DNA from: Chloroflexota bacterium
GTDB lineage: Bacteria > Chloroflexota > Chloroflexia > Chloroheliales > Chloroheliaceae
Assembly: GCA_902812345.1 (NCBI GenBank)
Contig: CADDZM010000027.1
Span: forward strand, 1-32,096
Length of the DNA stretch: 32,096 bases
Direction: 5' to 3'
This document shows, piece by piece, positions 15,812 through 24,359 of this stretch. The stretch's first letter is position 1. Each line of letters starts with the position of its first letter. The notes under the pieces were generated by a model. The model worked only from the letters and a program-made list of their open reading frames with translations. It was not told the origin of the DNA and ran no database searches. The position numbers and the translations under genes were made by a program.

Positions 15812-16978
15812 ATGCCACAATTTTCAGTGCCTTGCGCGGTTTACCGGGGCGGCACCAGCCGAGGATTATTCTTTCATCAAAAAGACCTGCCCGCCGACAA
15901 GCGCCTGCAAAAGCAAATATTCATGGCAGGAATTGACGCTTATAATCCCTCGCAGATTGACGGCCTGGGTAGTGGAACCTCGCATACCAGTAAAGTAGTG
16001 GTTATTGCGCCATCGCGGGAACCGGGAGTAGACGTAAATTATACCTTTGTTCAGGTGGGAATCGGGGAACCGGTGGCCGATAGTAAAGGCACTTGCGGAA
16101 ATTTAATGGCTGCTGCAGGCGCTTTCGCGGTTGACGAAGGGCTGGCGCCGGTTCCTTTTGCGGGGGCGGACCAGGTAGAAGTTTCGGTCTTTGACACCAA
16201 TATTCGCAAAAGATTGCGCCTGACAGTCCCGGTTGAGGATGGCAAAGCTAAAACCGGCGGCGACTACTTTATGCCGGGCGTGGCCCGGCCAGGCGCGAAA
16301 TACAGCGTCAATATTCTTAACCCGGGCGGTGGGAAAACCGGGGAAACCTTACCGCTGGGCGTAACTTACCCGCTTGAAACTCAAGCAAAAACTTACCAGG
16401 TCTCTTTTGTCGATATAGTCAACCCGATTATCTTTATTAATGCTCGCAGTTTAGGACTCGAGGGAACCGAACCAAACAGCCAACTGGGCCTGAACCAGGC
16501 TCTTTTAAGCGAACTGGAAAATATCCGGCGGGCCGGGACTTTGGCGGTTGGAATGGTCGAGAGCCTTGAAGCGGCCGTCCAGTCCCAGGCTATCCCTAAA
16601 ATAGCCCTGGTTAGCGAACCGCGCGACTACCTTACGCCCTCAAACAGGCTGATTAAAGCTGAAGAAGTCGATATTGTCGCTAAAATGCTTTCCATGGGCC
16701 GGGTCCACCGCACCTTTACCGGCAGCGGTCTGTACGCGCTGGCGGGAGCCTTGCTGCTTCAGGGAACCATCCCCAACCGGGTTGGGACCGCCAAACCCGG
16801 CTCCCAGGAGCAACTTATCCGGGTCGGCCACGCTGAAGGAGTGGTAGAGGTACGGGTTTCTTTAACGGAAAACGGTAAAGATATTGCCTCGGTCGGAATG
16901 GACCGCACCGTGCGGCGGATAATGAAGGGCGAACTGTTTATTCCCGGCGCGGTCGAATTAGCGTCAGGCCGGTTATAG
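15812..16978 (+). CDS. prpF: PrpF-family isomerase (2-methylaconitate/aconitate isomerase-like)
   Basis: The 388-residue protein is a full-length member of the PrpF fold. It starts with VYRGGTSRGLFF, has SHTSKVVVIAP with Lys61, and has GTCGNLMAAAGAFAV with Cys95, the two residues implicated in proton transfer in PrpF. PrpF isomerises 2-methyl-trans-aconitate made by AcnD to the cis form. Relatives are 4-oxalomesaconate tautomerase (GalD), methylitaconate isomerase and aconitate isomerases. Here it lies 39 bp upstream of an aconitase on the same strand, with PrpD and PrpB 13 kb further on. That favours a role with aconitate or 2-methylaconitate, but the exact substrate cannot be read from sequence. 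Confidence 0.85.
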   Translation: MPQFSVPCAVYRGGTSRGLFFHQKDLPADKRLQKQIFMAGIDAYNPSQIDGLGSGTSHTSKVVVIAPSREPGVDVNYTFVQVGIGEPVADSKGTCGNLMAAAGAFAVDEGLAPVPFAGADQVEVSVFDTNIRKRLRLTVPVEDGKAKTGGDYFMPGVARPGAKYSVNILNPGGGKTGETLPLGVTYPLETQAKTYQVSFVDIVNPIIFINARSLGLEGTEPNSQLGLNQALLSELENIRRAGTLAVGMVESLEAAVQSQAIPKIALVSEPRDYLTPSNRLIKAEEVDIVAKMLSMGRVHRTFTGSGLYALAGALLLQGTIPNRVGTAKPGSQEQLIRVGHAEGVVEVRVSLTENGKDIASVGMDRTVRRIMKGELFIPGAVELASGRL

Positions 16979-17017
16979 AAAACTTTAAGCGAGAGGATAG
17001 AGGCACGGTTTACACAG

Positions 17018-19759
17018 ATGGAAGTTAAAACAGGTCCGGTAGCTCTCCGGGAAGACATTTTCAAGGCCAGGGCTTCTTTCAGGCTGGGCGACCGGCAGTA
17101 CCACTATTACCGCTTGCAGGCTCTTGAAGAAGCCGGTCTGGGCCAGATATCGCGCCTGCCTTACTCGATAAAGATTTTGCTGGAAGCGGTCTTACGCCAG
17201 TACGACGGCCACGCGATTAAGAGAGAACATATTGAGAACCTGGCGAGGTGGGGCACCGCCGCGCTAAAGAAAAATATTGAGATACCCTTCAAACCTTCCC
17301 GGATTATTTTGCAGGATTTCACCGGGATACCGGTCGTGGTGGACCTTGCTTCCATGCGTAAAGCCATGGCCGACCTGGGCGGCGACCCGGCTTTGATTAA
17401 CCCGGAAGTGCCGGTAGATTTAGTGATTGACCACGCCGAACAGGTCGATAAATACGGCACGAGCGAAGCCCTGCAATTTAACGTAGACCAGGGTTTTGCC
17501 AGTAATTACGAACGCTATAAATTTTTCAAATGGGCCACCCGCTCGATTAACCATTTCCGGGCGGTGCCTCCTTCCACCGGCATCATCCACCAGGTGAACC
17601 TGGAATACCTGGCCTCGGTTGTCCAGCAGGCCGAAGAAGCGGAGGGCGCGTACCTGGCTTACCCTGATACAGTCTTTGGGACCGATTCGCATACCCCGAT
17701 GATAAACGGGCTGGGCGTGCTGGCCTGGGGCGTAGGCGGCATTGAAGCCGAAGCCGGGATGCTCGGCCAGCCCTCGTATTTACCGGTGCCGGAAGTGCTG
17801 GGCTTGCGCCTGAAAGGCGCTTTACCGGCCGGTACAACCGGCACCGACCTGGCCCTTTACGTCACAAAATTACTCCGGGACAGGAAGGTAGTCGGGAAAT
17901 TCGTTGAATTTTTCGGGGAAGGTATCGCCCAACTCGCGCTGGCCGACCGGGCTACCGTTTCCAATATGTCGCCGGAAAACGGGGCTACAGTCACAATTTT
18001 CCCGGTAGACCTGGAAACTCTCAACTACCTACGGCTGACCGGCCGCTCTGAAGAACAGGTCCAACTGGTCGAGGCTTATTACAAAGCTAATGGGCTGTTC
18101 TACTCTTCCCAGGCCGAACCGATTTATTCGGAAGTCCTTGAACTTGACCTTTCCAAAATCCGGCCTGTGGTGGCCGGTCCCAAAAGGCCGCAGGATATAA
18201 GCCGCCTGGAAGACCTGAAAACAAACTTCCAAGAAGCCCTGACCGGCCCCACCGGCCCCCAGGGCTATGGGATGGGCGAAAGCGCGCTTAAGCAGGAAGT
18301 AACGATTACTCACCCGGACGGCCAAACCTCAATGCTCAAGACCGGCTCAATTGTGCTGGCCGCTATCACCAGTTGCACCAACACTTCCAACCCTTTCGTT
18401 ATGGTGGGCGCGGGCCTGTTAGCCCGGAAAGCGGTTGAACGCGGCTTAAAGGCGCCGCCTTATGTCAAAACCAGCCTGTCCCCCGGCTCAAAGGTGGTGG
18501 CCGATTACCTGCGGAAAGCCGGGCTTTTGCCGTACCTCGAAAAATTAGGGTTTTACCTGGTGGGCTACGGCTGCACCACCTGTGTCGGAAATTCCGGCCC
18601 CTTGCCGGAAGAGGTGACCGGGGCTATAGTTGACCATAACCTTCTGGTGGCAGGGATTTTGTCCGGCAACCGGAATTTCGAGGGCCGGATTCACCCGCTT
18701 ATAAAGGCGAATTTCCTGGCCTCGCCGCCGCTGGTGGTGGCCTACGCCCTGGCCGGGACCGTAGACCTGAATTTGCTGACCGAACCGCTGGGCCGGGATA
18801 AAGAAGGCCAACCGGTTTACCTGGCCGATTTGTGGCCCGAAAGCTCTGAAATTCAGGAAGTAATGCAGCGTACAATTACGCCCGGCTTATTTAAGTCCCG
18901 CAATGACCGGCTTTTTAGCGGAAATGAAGCCTGGAACCGGCTTGAAACCGGCCAGGGCTTGCTTTATGAGTGGGAAGAGGGTTCGACTTACCTGCAAAAC
19001 CCGCCTTATTTTGAGAATATCAAGGATGGCCCGGCTGAAATCCGCCCCCTGCGAGGACTCAGGGCGCTGGCTAAACTCGGCGACTCTATCACGACTGACC
19101 ATATTTCACCGGCCGGCGGGACGATTCCCCGGAACAGTGGAGCCGGGAAATACCTGCTGGAAAAGGGAGTTGCGCCCGCTGAATTAAGCTCTTACGGCTC
19201 GCGGCGCGGCAACCACGAGGTAATGTTGCGGGGAGCATTTGCGAATATCCGCCTGAGAAACCAGGTTGCGCCGGGGACCGAGGGCGGAGTTACTACTTAT
19301 TTCCCCACCGGCGAAGTGCTGTCTATTTATGACGCTGCCCTGAAGTACCGCCAGGACAATACCGGTCTGGTCATCCTGGCCGGAAAAGATTACGGCATGG
19401 GCAGTTCCCGGGATTGGGCCGCCAAGGCGACCAGTTTGCTGGGGGTCAAAGCGGTAATCGCCGAGAGTTTCGAGCGGATTCACCGCAGCAACCTGGCCCT
19501 GATGGGAGTCCTCCCGCTTCAATTTAAGGAAGGCCAGGGCGCAAACAGCCTGAGTCTGACGGGCCGGGAAACCTTTTCCATCTGCCTGTCTGACCGGCTC
19601 GAACCGCGCCAGTTAATCCGGGTGGCAGCCTGTGACGAGGGTGGGAAGACCACTGGATTTGAGGCTATTTTGCGGTACGATAGTGAAATTGAAATAGATT
19701 GTTACCGGCACCGGGGAGTACTCCCAATGGTAATCCGCCAAAAAATGCACAGGCCATAG
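17018..19759 (+). CDS. acnA: Aconitate hydratase, AcnA/AcnD type
   Basis: This 913-residue protein is a complete aconitase of the AcnA/IRP1 layout. It has the [4Fe-4S] ligands Cys453 (AITSCTNTSNP), Cys519 and Cys522 (GYGCTTCVGNSGPL), the substrate loop FGTDSHTPMINGLGVLAWGVGGIEAEA, and the mobile domain 4 with GSRRGNHEVMLRGAFANIR and GKDYGMGSSRDWAAK. Where AcnA usually has MSPEYGAT, this protein has MSPENGATV near residues 317-325. It catalyses hydration/dehydration of citrate-type acids. Next to a PrpF homologue it could be the AcnD type, which dehydrates 2-methylcitrate and needs PrpF, but I cannot separate AcnA from AcnD by eye. It is cotranscribed with the prpF-like gene. The ribosome binding site is weak: GAGAGG lies about 20 bp before the ATG. 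Confidence 0.93.
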   Translation: MEVKTGPVALREDIFKARASFRLGDRQYHYYRLQALEEAGLGQISRLPYSIKILLEAVLRQYDGHAIKREHIENLARWGTAALKKNIEIPFKPSRIILQDFTGIPVVVDLASMRKAMADLGGDPALINPEVPVDLVIDHAEQVDKYGTSEALQFNVDQGFASNYERYKFFKWATRSINHFRAVPPSTGIIHQVNLEYLASVVQQAEEAEGAYLAYPDTVFGTDSHTPMINGLGVLAWGVGGIEAEAGMLGQPSYLPVPEVLGLRLKGALPAGTTGTDLALYVTKLLRDRKVVGKFVEFFGEGIAQLALADRATVSNMSPENGATVTIFPVDLETLNYLRLTGRSEEQVQLVEAYYKANGLFYSSQAEPIYSEVLELDLSKIRPVVAGPKRPQDISRLEDLKTNFQEALTGPTGPQGYGMGESALKQEVTITHPDGQTSMLKTGSIVLAAITSCTNTSNPFVMVGAGLLARKAVERGLKAPPYVKTSLSPGSKVVADYLRKAGLLPYLEKLGFYLVGYGCTTCVGNSGPLPEEVTGAIVDHNLLVAGILSGNRNFEGRIHPLIKANFLASPPLVVAYALAGTVDLNLLTEPLGRDKEGQPVYLADLWPESSEIQEVMQRTITPGLFKSRNDRLFSGNEAWNRLETGQGLLYEWEEGSTYLQNPPYFENIKDGPAEIRPLRGLRALAKLGDSITTDHISPAGGTIPRNSGAGKYLLEKGVAPAELSSYGSRRGNHEVMLRGAFANIRLRNQVAPGTEGGVTTYFPTGEVLSIYDAALKYRQDNTGLVILAGKDYGMGSSRDWAAKATSLLGVKAVIAESFERIHRSNLALMGVLPLQFKEGQGANSLSLTGRETFSICLSDRLEPRQLIRVAACDEGGKTTGFEAILRYDSEIEIDCYRHRGVLPMVIRQKMHRP

Positions 19760-19770
19760 CGCAACCACTG

Positions 19771-19811
19771 AATAAAAAGTGCGGGCCGGGAAAAGGTCCG
19801 CACTTTTTATT
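19771..19811. terminator. Bidirectional terminator between aconitase and ABC ATPase genes
   Basis: AATAAAAAGTGCGGGCC and GGTCCGCACTTTTTATT pair over 17 bp with one G-T pair and a 7-nt loop. The stem ends in T-rich sequence on both strands. It separates the convergent plus-strand aconitase from the minus-strand importer operon. Confidence 0.9.
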
Positions 19812-19825
19812 TTCAGGAAGTTCGC

Positions 19826-20935
19826 TTAAGGAATACTGGGCGCCGCTTCCTCGCTCCTGGCTTCTTCGGGAGCCATTAGAATCATTGCAGTAGGCGGAAT
19901 ATACAGCCACAACTTGTTGGTGTTAATTGCGGAAAGGGTTTCTACCTTCATTTCACCGGCCAGGGTTTCAACGGTATGCTGCCATTTCGCCCCCAGGTAA
20001 AGAGAAGTTCGAACGTCCGCCTCGATAATGTTGGACTGGTGCCGCTTTTCGGTATCCACCTCAACTCGCTCCGAGCGAATAGTGACCGTGGCGGTCGCGC
20101 CGGTCCGCCAGGGTTGGTCGGTATCCACGGTCAAAGACTGGTTGCCATGTAGCTGGACCACTACGCCGCCGTTGGTCTGCCCGGCAATAGTGCCTTCCAG
20201 AAAAGCGGTATCGCCGATAAACTCCGCCACGAAGCGGGAAGTAGGATGTTCGTAAATTTCACCGGGCGGGCCGTACTGAATCAGTTTACCCTTCGACATT
20301 ACGGCTATCATATCCGACATTGCCAGCGCCTCGGACTGGTCGTGCGTGACGTAAATGGTGGTGATGCCGAGACGCTTTTGAAATTCGGTCAGCCAGGCGC
20401 GGGCATTTTCCCGGACTTTCGCGTCAAGGTTCGAGAGCGGTTCGTCCAGCAAGAGCAGGCGGGGTTGGGTCACAACCGCCCGGGCCAGGGCTACGCGCTG
20501 CTGCTGCCCGCCCGAAAGCTGGAAGGGATACCGGCCGCTTAACTCGCCCAGGCCCACCATTTCAAGCACATCCTTGATGCGGCGGTTGGCTTCGGCTTGC
20601 TTGACCTTTTTCAGACGCAAGCCGTAATTCAGGTTGTCGCGTACTGTCATATGCGGCCATAAAGCGTATGATTGAAAAACCATGCCGAGCTGGCGGGCTT
20701 CGGGCGGCAAATTATGATGGCGGCTCATATCGTTTAAAACCAGGTCCCCGACCCGGATTAAGCCTTTGTCGGGACTTTCCAGCCCGGCAATGCAGTTCAG
20801 GGTAGTGGTCTTACCGCAGCCGGACGGGCCGAGCAGCGTGGTCAGGCTGCCCGCCGCTACCTTAAATGAGACATCCTGGATAACCTTTACCGCGCCAAAA
20901 GTTTTGTTCAGTCCTTGAACAACTAATTCGTTCAT
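19826..20935 (-). CDS. ABC importer ATPase (CUT/iron-type, with TOBE domain)
   Basis: I start it at the ATG ending at 20935, which has AAGGTGG upstream, giving 369 residues; an earlier in-frame start at 20995 adds 20 unconvincing residues. Motifs are Walker [10 protein letters not shown] (36-44), Q-loop Gln88, signature LSGGQ (140-144), Walker B with Asp164/Glu165 (LLLLDEP), D-loop NLDA and His198. A C-terminal regulatory TOBE domain starts at about 250. It energises the importer formed by the two genes upstream. The set matches the FbpABC/AfuABC/2-aminoethylphosphonate class, whose members carry ferric iron, phosphorylated sugars, phosphonates and other anions. In this setting a carboxylate or its metal complex is a reasonable guess. 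Confidence 0.93.
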   Translation of the reverse strand: MNELVVQGLNKTFGAVKVIQDVSFKVAAGSLTTLLGPSGCGKTTTLNCIAGLESPDKGLIRVGDLVLNDMSRHHNLPPEARQLGMVFQSYALWPHMTVRDNLNYGLRLKKVKQAEANRRIKDVLEMVGLGELSGRYPFQLSGGQQQRVALARAVVTQPRLLLLDEPLSNLDAKVRENARAWLTEFQKRLGITTIYVTHDQSEALAMSDMIAVMSKGKLIQYGPPGEIYEHPTSRFVAEFIGDTAFLEGTIAGQTNGGVVVQLHGNQSLTVDTDQPWRTGATATVTIRSERVEVDTEKRHQSNIIEADVRTSLYLGAKWQHTVETLAGEMKVETLSAINTNKLWLYIPPTAMILMAPEEARSEEAAPSIP

Positions 20936-21025
20936 TTTCCCACCTTGCAAATCTTTATTGCCAAATCCATTTCCTTTTAGTTGAGCGCCTGTCACCGGCT
21001 TTCCCCGCTTTCTCTCGAAAGGCCC

Positions 21026-21051
21026 GGGTGGAATTTAAATCAGCTCCACCC
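21026..21051 (-). other. Intercistronic hairpin after the permease gene
   Basis: GGGTGGA (21026-21032) and TCCACCC (21045-21051) form a 7-bp stem with a 12-nt loop, directly after the permease stop. There is no T-tract on the minus strand, so it is more likely an mRNA-stabilising or processing structure than a terminator. Confidence 0.4.
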
Positions 21052-21052
21052 G

Positions 21053-22786
21053 TTACTTATCATAGATTTTTACGCCTAAAACTTTGCGGCTGAGAATTAC
21101 AATCAGGAAGGTTATTATTAGCTGGATGGTCGCCAGGGCTGAAATCGGGCCGCTATTACCCTGCCGCCACAACTCAATAAGGGTCGTACCGATAACCTGC
21201 GAGCCGGGTGCGAACAGGAACAGCGCCACCGCGTACTCTTTGAGAAAGGTGATAAGCAGCAGCACATAGGTTGCCAGCAAGGCCGGGCGTAACAGGGGCA
21301 GGATTATAGACCGCGCTACCCCCAGCCAGGTTGCGCCCGAAACACGGGCGGCCCGGTCCAACTCGTTGGAAATACTCAGTATTGAAGGGCTTATTGAAGT
21401 GAAGCCGAGGGGCAGGTGGCGCATTATATAAGCCAGGGCCAGCACCCAGATGCTGTTGCGGATCGCGCCGATACCCGGAATAAGCAAGAAGGCCCACAAA
21501 AACCCGATGCCGACAATAATGCCGGGAAAAGCGCGGGGGTAAAGCGCCAGGTAGCCCAGCGCCTTGCGCAGCTTTAAGTTGGAGCGGTAGACCGTCAGGG
21601 CGCACAATGCCATAAAAAGCACCCCGATGGCCCCACCGACAACGGCGATTAAAACGCTGTTGACGATAGATTGGGAGTAGGCCGGCGTGTCTAAAATAAG
21701 GCTGAAATTGTCGAGCGTTACGACGCTTAACGGGTTGATATAAGGGCTGAGAATCGCGGTAAAGGCCTGGGCTAAAATGCCAAGCAAGGGCAGCACAATC
21801 GCGGCAATAACATAAAGCAGCACCAGGACAAAAAATACCCAGCGCAGGCCGCCCAATTTCAAAATACGGGGCCGGGCCGCCTTGCCGCCCACGGTGACAA
21901 AGCGCCGCTCCTGGGCTACCATTTTATTCTGTAAAGCGACCAAACCGGTTACCAGCAAGACCGTTAGAAGGGCAATAACCGCAATACCTCCGTAGTCGGT
22001 CCTAACCCCTACAATGCCATTCGTGTAAACGTAGGTAGCCAGGAAGTTTATATTGGTGGGAGTGCCGAGCACCAGCGGTATCGAAAGTAATTCGATGGTC
22101 GAAACCAGGATAAGCAGGGTGCTGAACACCAGGGCCGGGCGCATGAGCGGGACAGTTACACTCCATAAGGCTTTAATGGGACCAGACCCGGCAATCCGGG
22201 CCGCCGATTCAAGTTGGGGGTCGGCCAGGGCCAGGCTGGAAGTGCAATAAAGATAGGCGTAAGGCATGTAATAGGTGGCCGTCACCACGCTGATACCGGC
22301 AATCGAGTACAAATCCCAGGTAGGCAAGCCCAGGTTACGGATAAGATTGGTGAAATAACCCTGGGGGCCGAATACGATAATCCAGGCAAAAGCCAGGATT
22401 AAGGGCGAGACATAAAAAGGGATGACAATTAAGTTAGCGAACCACTTGCGGCCCGGCATATCGGTACGGGTCAGGAGTATCGCCAGGCTCGCCCCGACTA
22501 TGACCGAAATTACGGTAGAAACCACCGCGTAGAGCAAAGTTCCGCCCAATACGCCCCAGAATTCCGAGTTAGTCAGAATACGGGCGAAATTGTTAAAGGT
22601 CAGGCTCCGGGTAGGGTCATACAGCGGGCGGTCCATCACGCTCTGGAGAATAATCGGCCAGGCCGGGAAGATGACCAGAATAAGGGTGAGGATAAATATC
22701 CCCCACTGGACCGGGCGATCAAACGAGCGGTGTTTAATCTCCTGGGCCTGGACCGGTCCTGCTGTTTTTTGTTCCTGTGTAATCAT
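21053..22786 (-). CDS. ABC importer permease with two fused transmembrane domains
   Basis: The 577-residue protein has about twelve transmembrane helices arranged as two tandem binding-protein-dependent permease domains (about 25-295 and 310-577). Each carries an EAA loop that contacts the ATPase: ESAARIAGSGPIKALWS...PLMRPAL from Glu193, and DRAARVSGATWLGVARS...PLLRPAL at 477-503. This fused double permease is typical of the FbpB/AfuB/PhnU-like group. It lies between the binding lipoprotein and the ATPase in one operon. A hairpin separates it from the upstream lipoprotein gene and another from the downstream ATPase gene. Confidence 0.94.
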   Translation of the reverse strand: MITQEQKTAGPVQAQEIKHRSFDRPVQWGIFILTLILVIFPAWPIILQSVMDRPLYDPTRSLTFNNFARILTNSEFWGVLGGTLLYAVVSTVISVIVGASLAILLTRTDMPGRKWFANLIVIPFYVSPLILAFAWIIVFGPQGYFTNLIRNLGLPTWDLYSIAGISVVTATYYMPYAYLYCTSSLALADPQLESAARIAGSGPIKALWSVTVPLMRPALVFSTLLILVSTIELLSIPLVLGTPTNINFLATYVYTNGIVGVRTDYGGIAVIALLTVLLVTGLVALQNKMVAQERRFVTVGGKAARPRILKLGGLRWVFFVLVLLYVIAAIVLPLLGILAQAFTAILSPYINPLSVVTLDNFSLILDTPAYSQSIVNSVLIAVVGGAIGVLFMALCALTVYRSNLKLRKALGYLALYPRAFPGIIVGIGFLWAFLLIPGIGAIRNSIWVLALAYIMRHLPLGFTSISPSILSISNELDRAARVSGATWLGVARSIILPLLRPALLATYVLLLITFLKEYAVALFLFAPGSQVIGTTLIELWRQGNSGPISALATIQLIITFLIVILSRKVLGVKIYDK

Positions 22787-22808
22787 TAACTAAACCCCTG
22801 CGCGGGCA

Positions 22809-22834
22809 GGGCCGGGTTTTCCCGGCCCTTTTTT
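22809..22834. other. Intercistronic hairpin between binding-protein and permease genes
   Basis: GGGCCGGG and CCCGGCCC form an 8-bp GC-rich stem with a 4-nt loop. The T6 tract is on the plus-strand side only, so on the operon's minus strand the stem lacks the T tail. Such stems often stabilise the binding-protein part of importer mRNAs and let it outnumber the permease message. It could also stop antisense transcription. Confidence 0.5.
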
Positions 22835-22855
22835 CCTTAATACAACGTTCAAATT

Positions 22856-24079
22856 TTACCGGCCAAAAGTCTTTTTCCAACGAGCCAGGAAGGCGTCCTT
22901 CTTGGCCTGGTCGCGGAGGTCAGGGTCAAACGAGAACGGAATCAGGTTATCCGCGCCAATCTGCTTTTCAACCGTAGAAAGATGGAGTTTAGCTTTATCG
23001 GCCACGTCGGCCCGGTAGGCGGTTAAGCCGCCTTCCGCGAAGGCGATTTGCCCTTCGGCGGAAAGGATATAGTCCATCATCAGTTTAGAGCTATTCGGGC
23101 TGGCCGCCTTTTTGGTTATGCCCATACCGCGCACAATCAGAGGCGTGCCGTCACCGATGGTAGACCAACCGAGAACGGGTTCAGCCTGGGGGAACTTGGG
23201 TATAACGTTGATAAGCGATACAAAGAAGCCTAGGCTGTTTTCACCGGAGAGGTTCGCGTCAATCATCGGGCCGGAACTGGTCCGGGCCGCAATTTTACTC
23301 TGACCGATAGTTTCCAGTTCTTTCCAGCCTTTTTCGCCGTTCTTTTTAATCCAGAACCAGAAGGCGGCGAAGCCGGTGGCGTTTTTCTCGGCATCGTAGG
23401 AAGTTACCTTACCCTGGAAGGCCGAAGGGTTTTTCTGAATCAGGGCGGCGAGGTCAGCCATTGTTTTAGGCGGGTCTTTAACCAGGGCTTTATTCCAGGT
23501 TATAACCATCGGGTCGGTCGAAACGGTGTAAATACCGGGCGCCAGTTTAGTCCAATCCGGCACTTTGGCGTCTTCAGTGGATTTGTAAACGTTAAGCTCG
23601 CCTTTGGCAATAAATTCCTGCCAGGCGTCAGGCGAGGAAGTAATAATCATATCGCCGGTGCGGGCGTTGCTGGCCGACTCAGAGTAGTACCGTTCAAAAA
23701 CCTCATAAGAGCCGAGGTTGAGCGGCTGGACCTTAATCCAGGGATACTTGGCGTTGAAGCCCTTGATGACGGGCGCCCAGTTCTTCTCGTCCATAATCGA
23801 GTAGATAAGCAAGCCGTTGCTTTCTTTCTTGGAGTCCTCGATAATTTTGTTATAGTCGGCGCTTGCGGCTCCGGCAGCAGCGGTAGTCGCTGCGCCCGCC
23901 GCAGTAGTAGCAGCCCCGGAGGCAGTTGTCGCACTCGCTGCGGTAGTGGCGGCGCTGGCAGCGGTAGTAGTCGCGACCGTCGTAGCAACCGGCGCGGTAG
24001 TCGCGGTATTGTCCCCGCAAGCAGCCAACAGGGTCGCCAGTAATGTTACCAGCAGCCAGGCTGACAGATACTTCTTCAT
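22856..24079 (-). CDS. Solute-binding lipoprotein of the ABC importer
   Basis: The start at 24079 has GGAGGAG 5-7 bp upstream and yields 407 residues. It begins with a lipoprotein signal peptide ending LLAAC with Cys21. A very low-complexity Ala/Thr spacer (about 24-70) then holds the domain away from the membrane. The mature domain is of the extracellular solute-binding class that includes FbpA/AfuA (GLLIYSIMDEKNWAPVIKGF, FERYYSES, DPMVITWNKALV, and the C-terminal SKLMMDYILSAEGQ). Specificity cannot be predicted from these motifs. It is the first gene of the importer operon. Its upstream region carries a four-repeat PhoB-like box with a well-placed -10 hexamer, so its expression is probably switched on by a two-component system. 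Confidence 0.92.
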   Translation of the reverse strand: MKKYLSAWLLVTLLATLLAACGDNTATTAPVATTVATTTAASAATTAASATTASGAATTAAGAATTAAAGAASADYNKIIEDSKKESNGLLIYSIMDEKNWAPVIKGFNAKYPWIKVQPLNLGSYEVFERYYSESASNARTGDMIITSSPDAWQEFIAKGELNVYKSTEDAKVPDWTKLAPGIYTVSTDPMVITWNKALVKDPPKTMADLAALIQKNPSAFQGKVTSYDAEKNATGFAAFWFWIKKNGEKGWKELETIGQSKIAARTSSGPMIDANLSGENSLGFFVSLINVIPKFPQAEPVLGWSTIGDGTPLIVRGMGITKKAASPNSSKLMMDYILSAEGQIAFAEGGLTAYRADVADKAKLHLSTVEKQIGADNLIPFSFDPDLRDQAKKDAFLARWKKTFGR

Positions 24080-24262
24080 TGTAATCTCCTCCTCGAGTAA
24101 GTTGTAAAACAAGCTTTTTTCCAGGTTATCCCGCTCCTCATGCAACACGAAGCAACCCCTAAGTCGAGGCGGGCTAAAACCTGGAAAGTTTCTTTACAGA
24201 ATGGTTCTGAAAAAGGCTAAAGTAGCCGATTTTAAAATTGAGGCACGTACACCTGTTAAAAA

Positions 24263-24319
24263 AGTATAATCGAGAGGCCGTAAAAAGCGCATAAATGGCG
24301 TATAAACAAAATATAAACA
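24263..24319 (-). promoter_or_regulatory. Activator-type promoter with four 11-bp-period half-sites
   Basis: Read on the minus strand, TGTTTAT (24313-24319), TGTTTAT (24302-24308), CATTTAT (24291-24297) and TTTTTAC (24280-24286) are separated by exactly four bases each. After 11 more bases comes the -10-like TATACT (24263-24268), and there is no good -35. This is the geometry of PhoB/OmpR-class activated promoters. It points at the lipoprotein gene, with an expected leader of about 180 nt. The adjacent response regulator (28714-29421) is the natural candidate. Confidence 0.6.
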
Positions 24320-24359
24320 CTTTTTAGGGGCAAGAGGCAGAATTTAGCCGGGCCGGTTG

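Noticed and set aside
23870-24020. Simple-sequence GCC/GTA-rich tract as a repeat array
   Set aside because: It encodes the Ala/Thr spacer of the binding lipoprotein and has no regular spacer-repeat structure; it is not a CRISPR.
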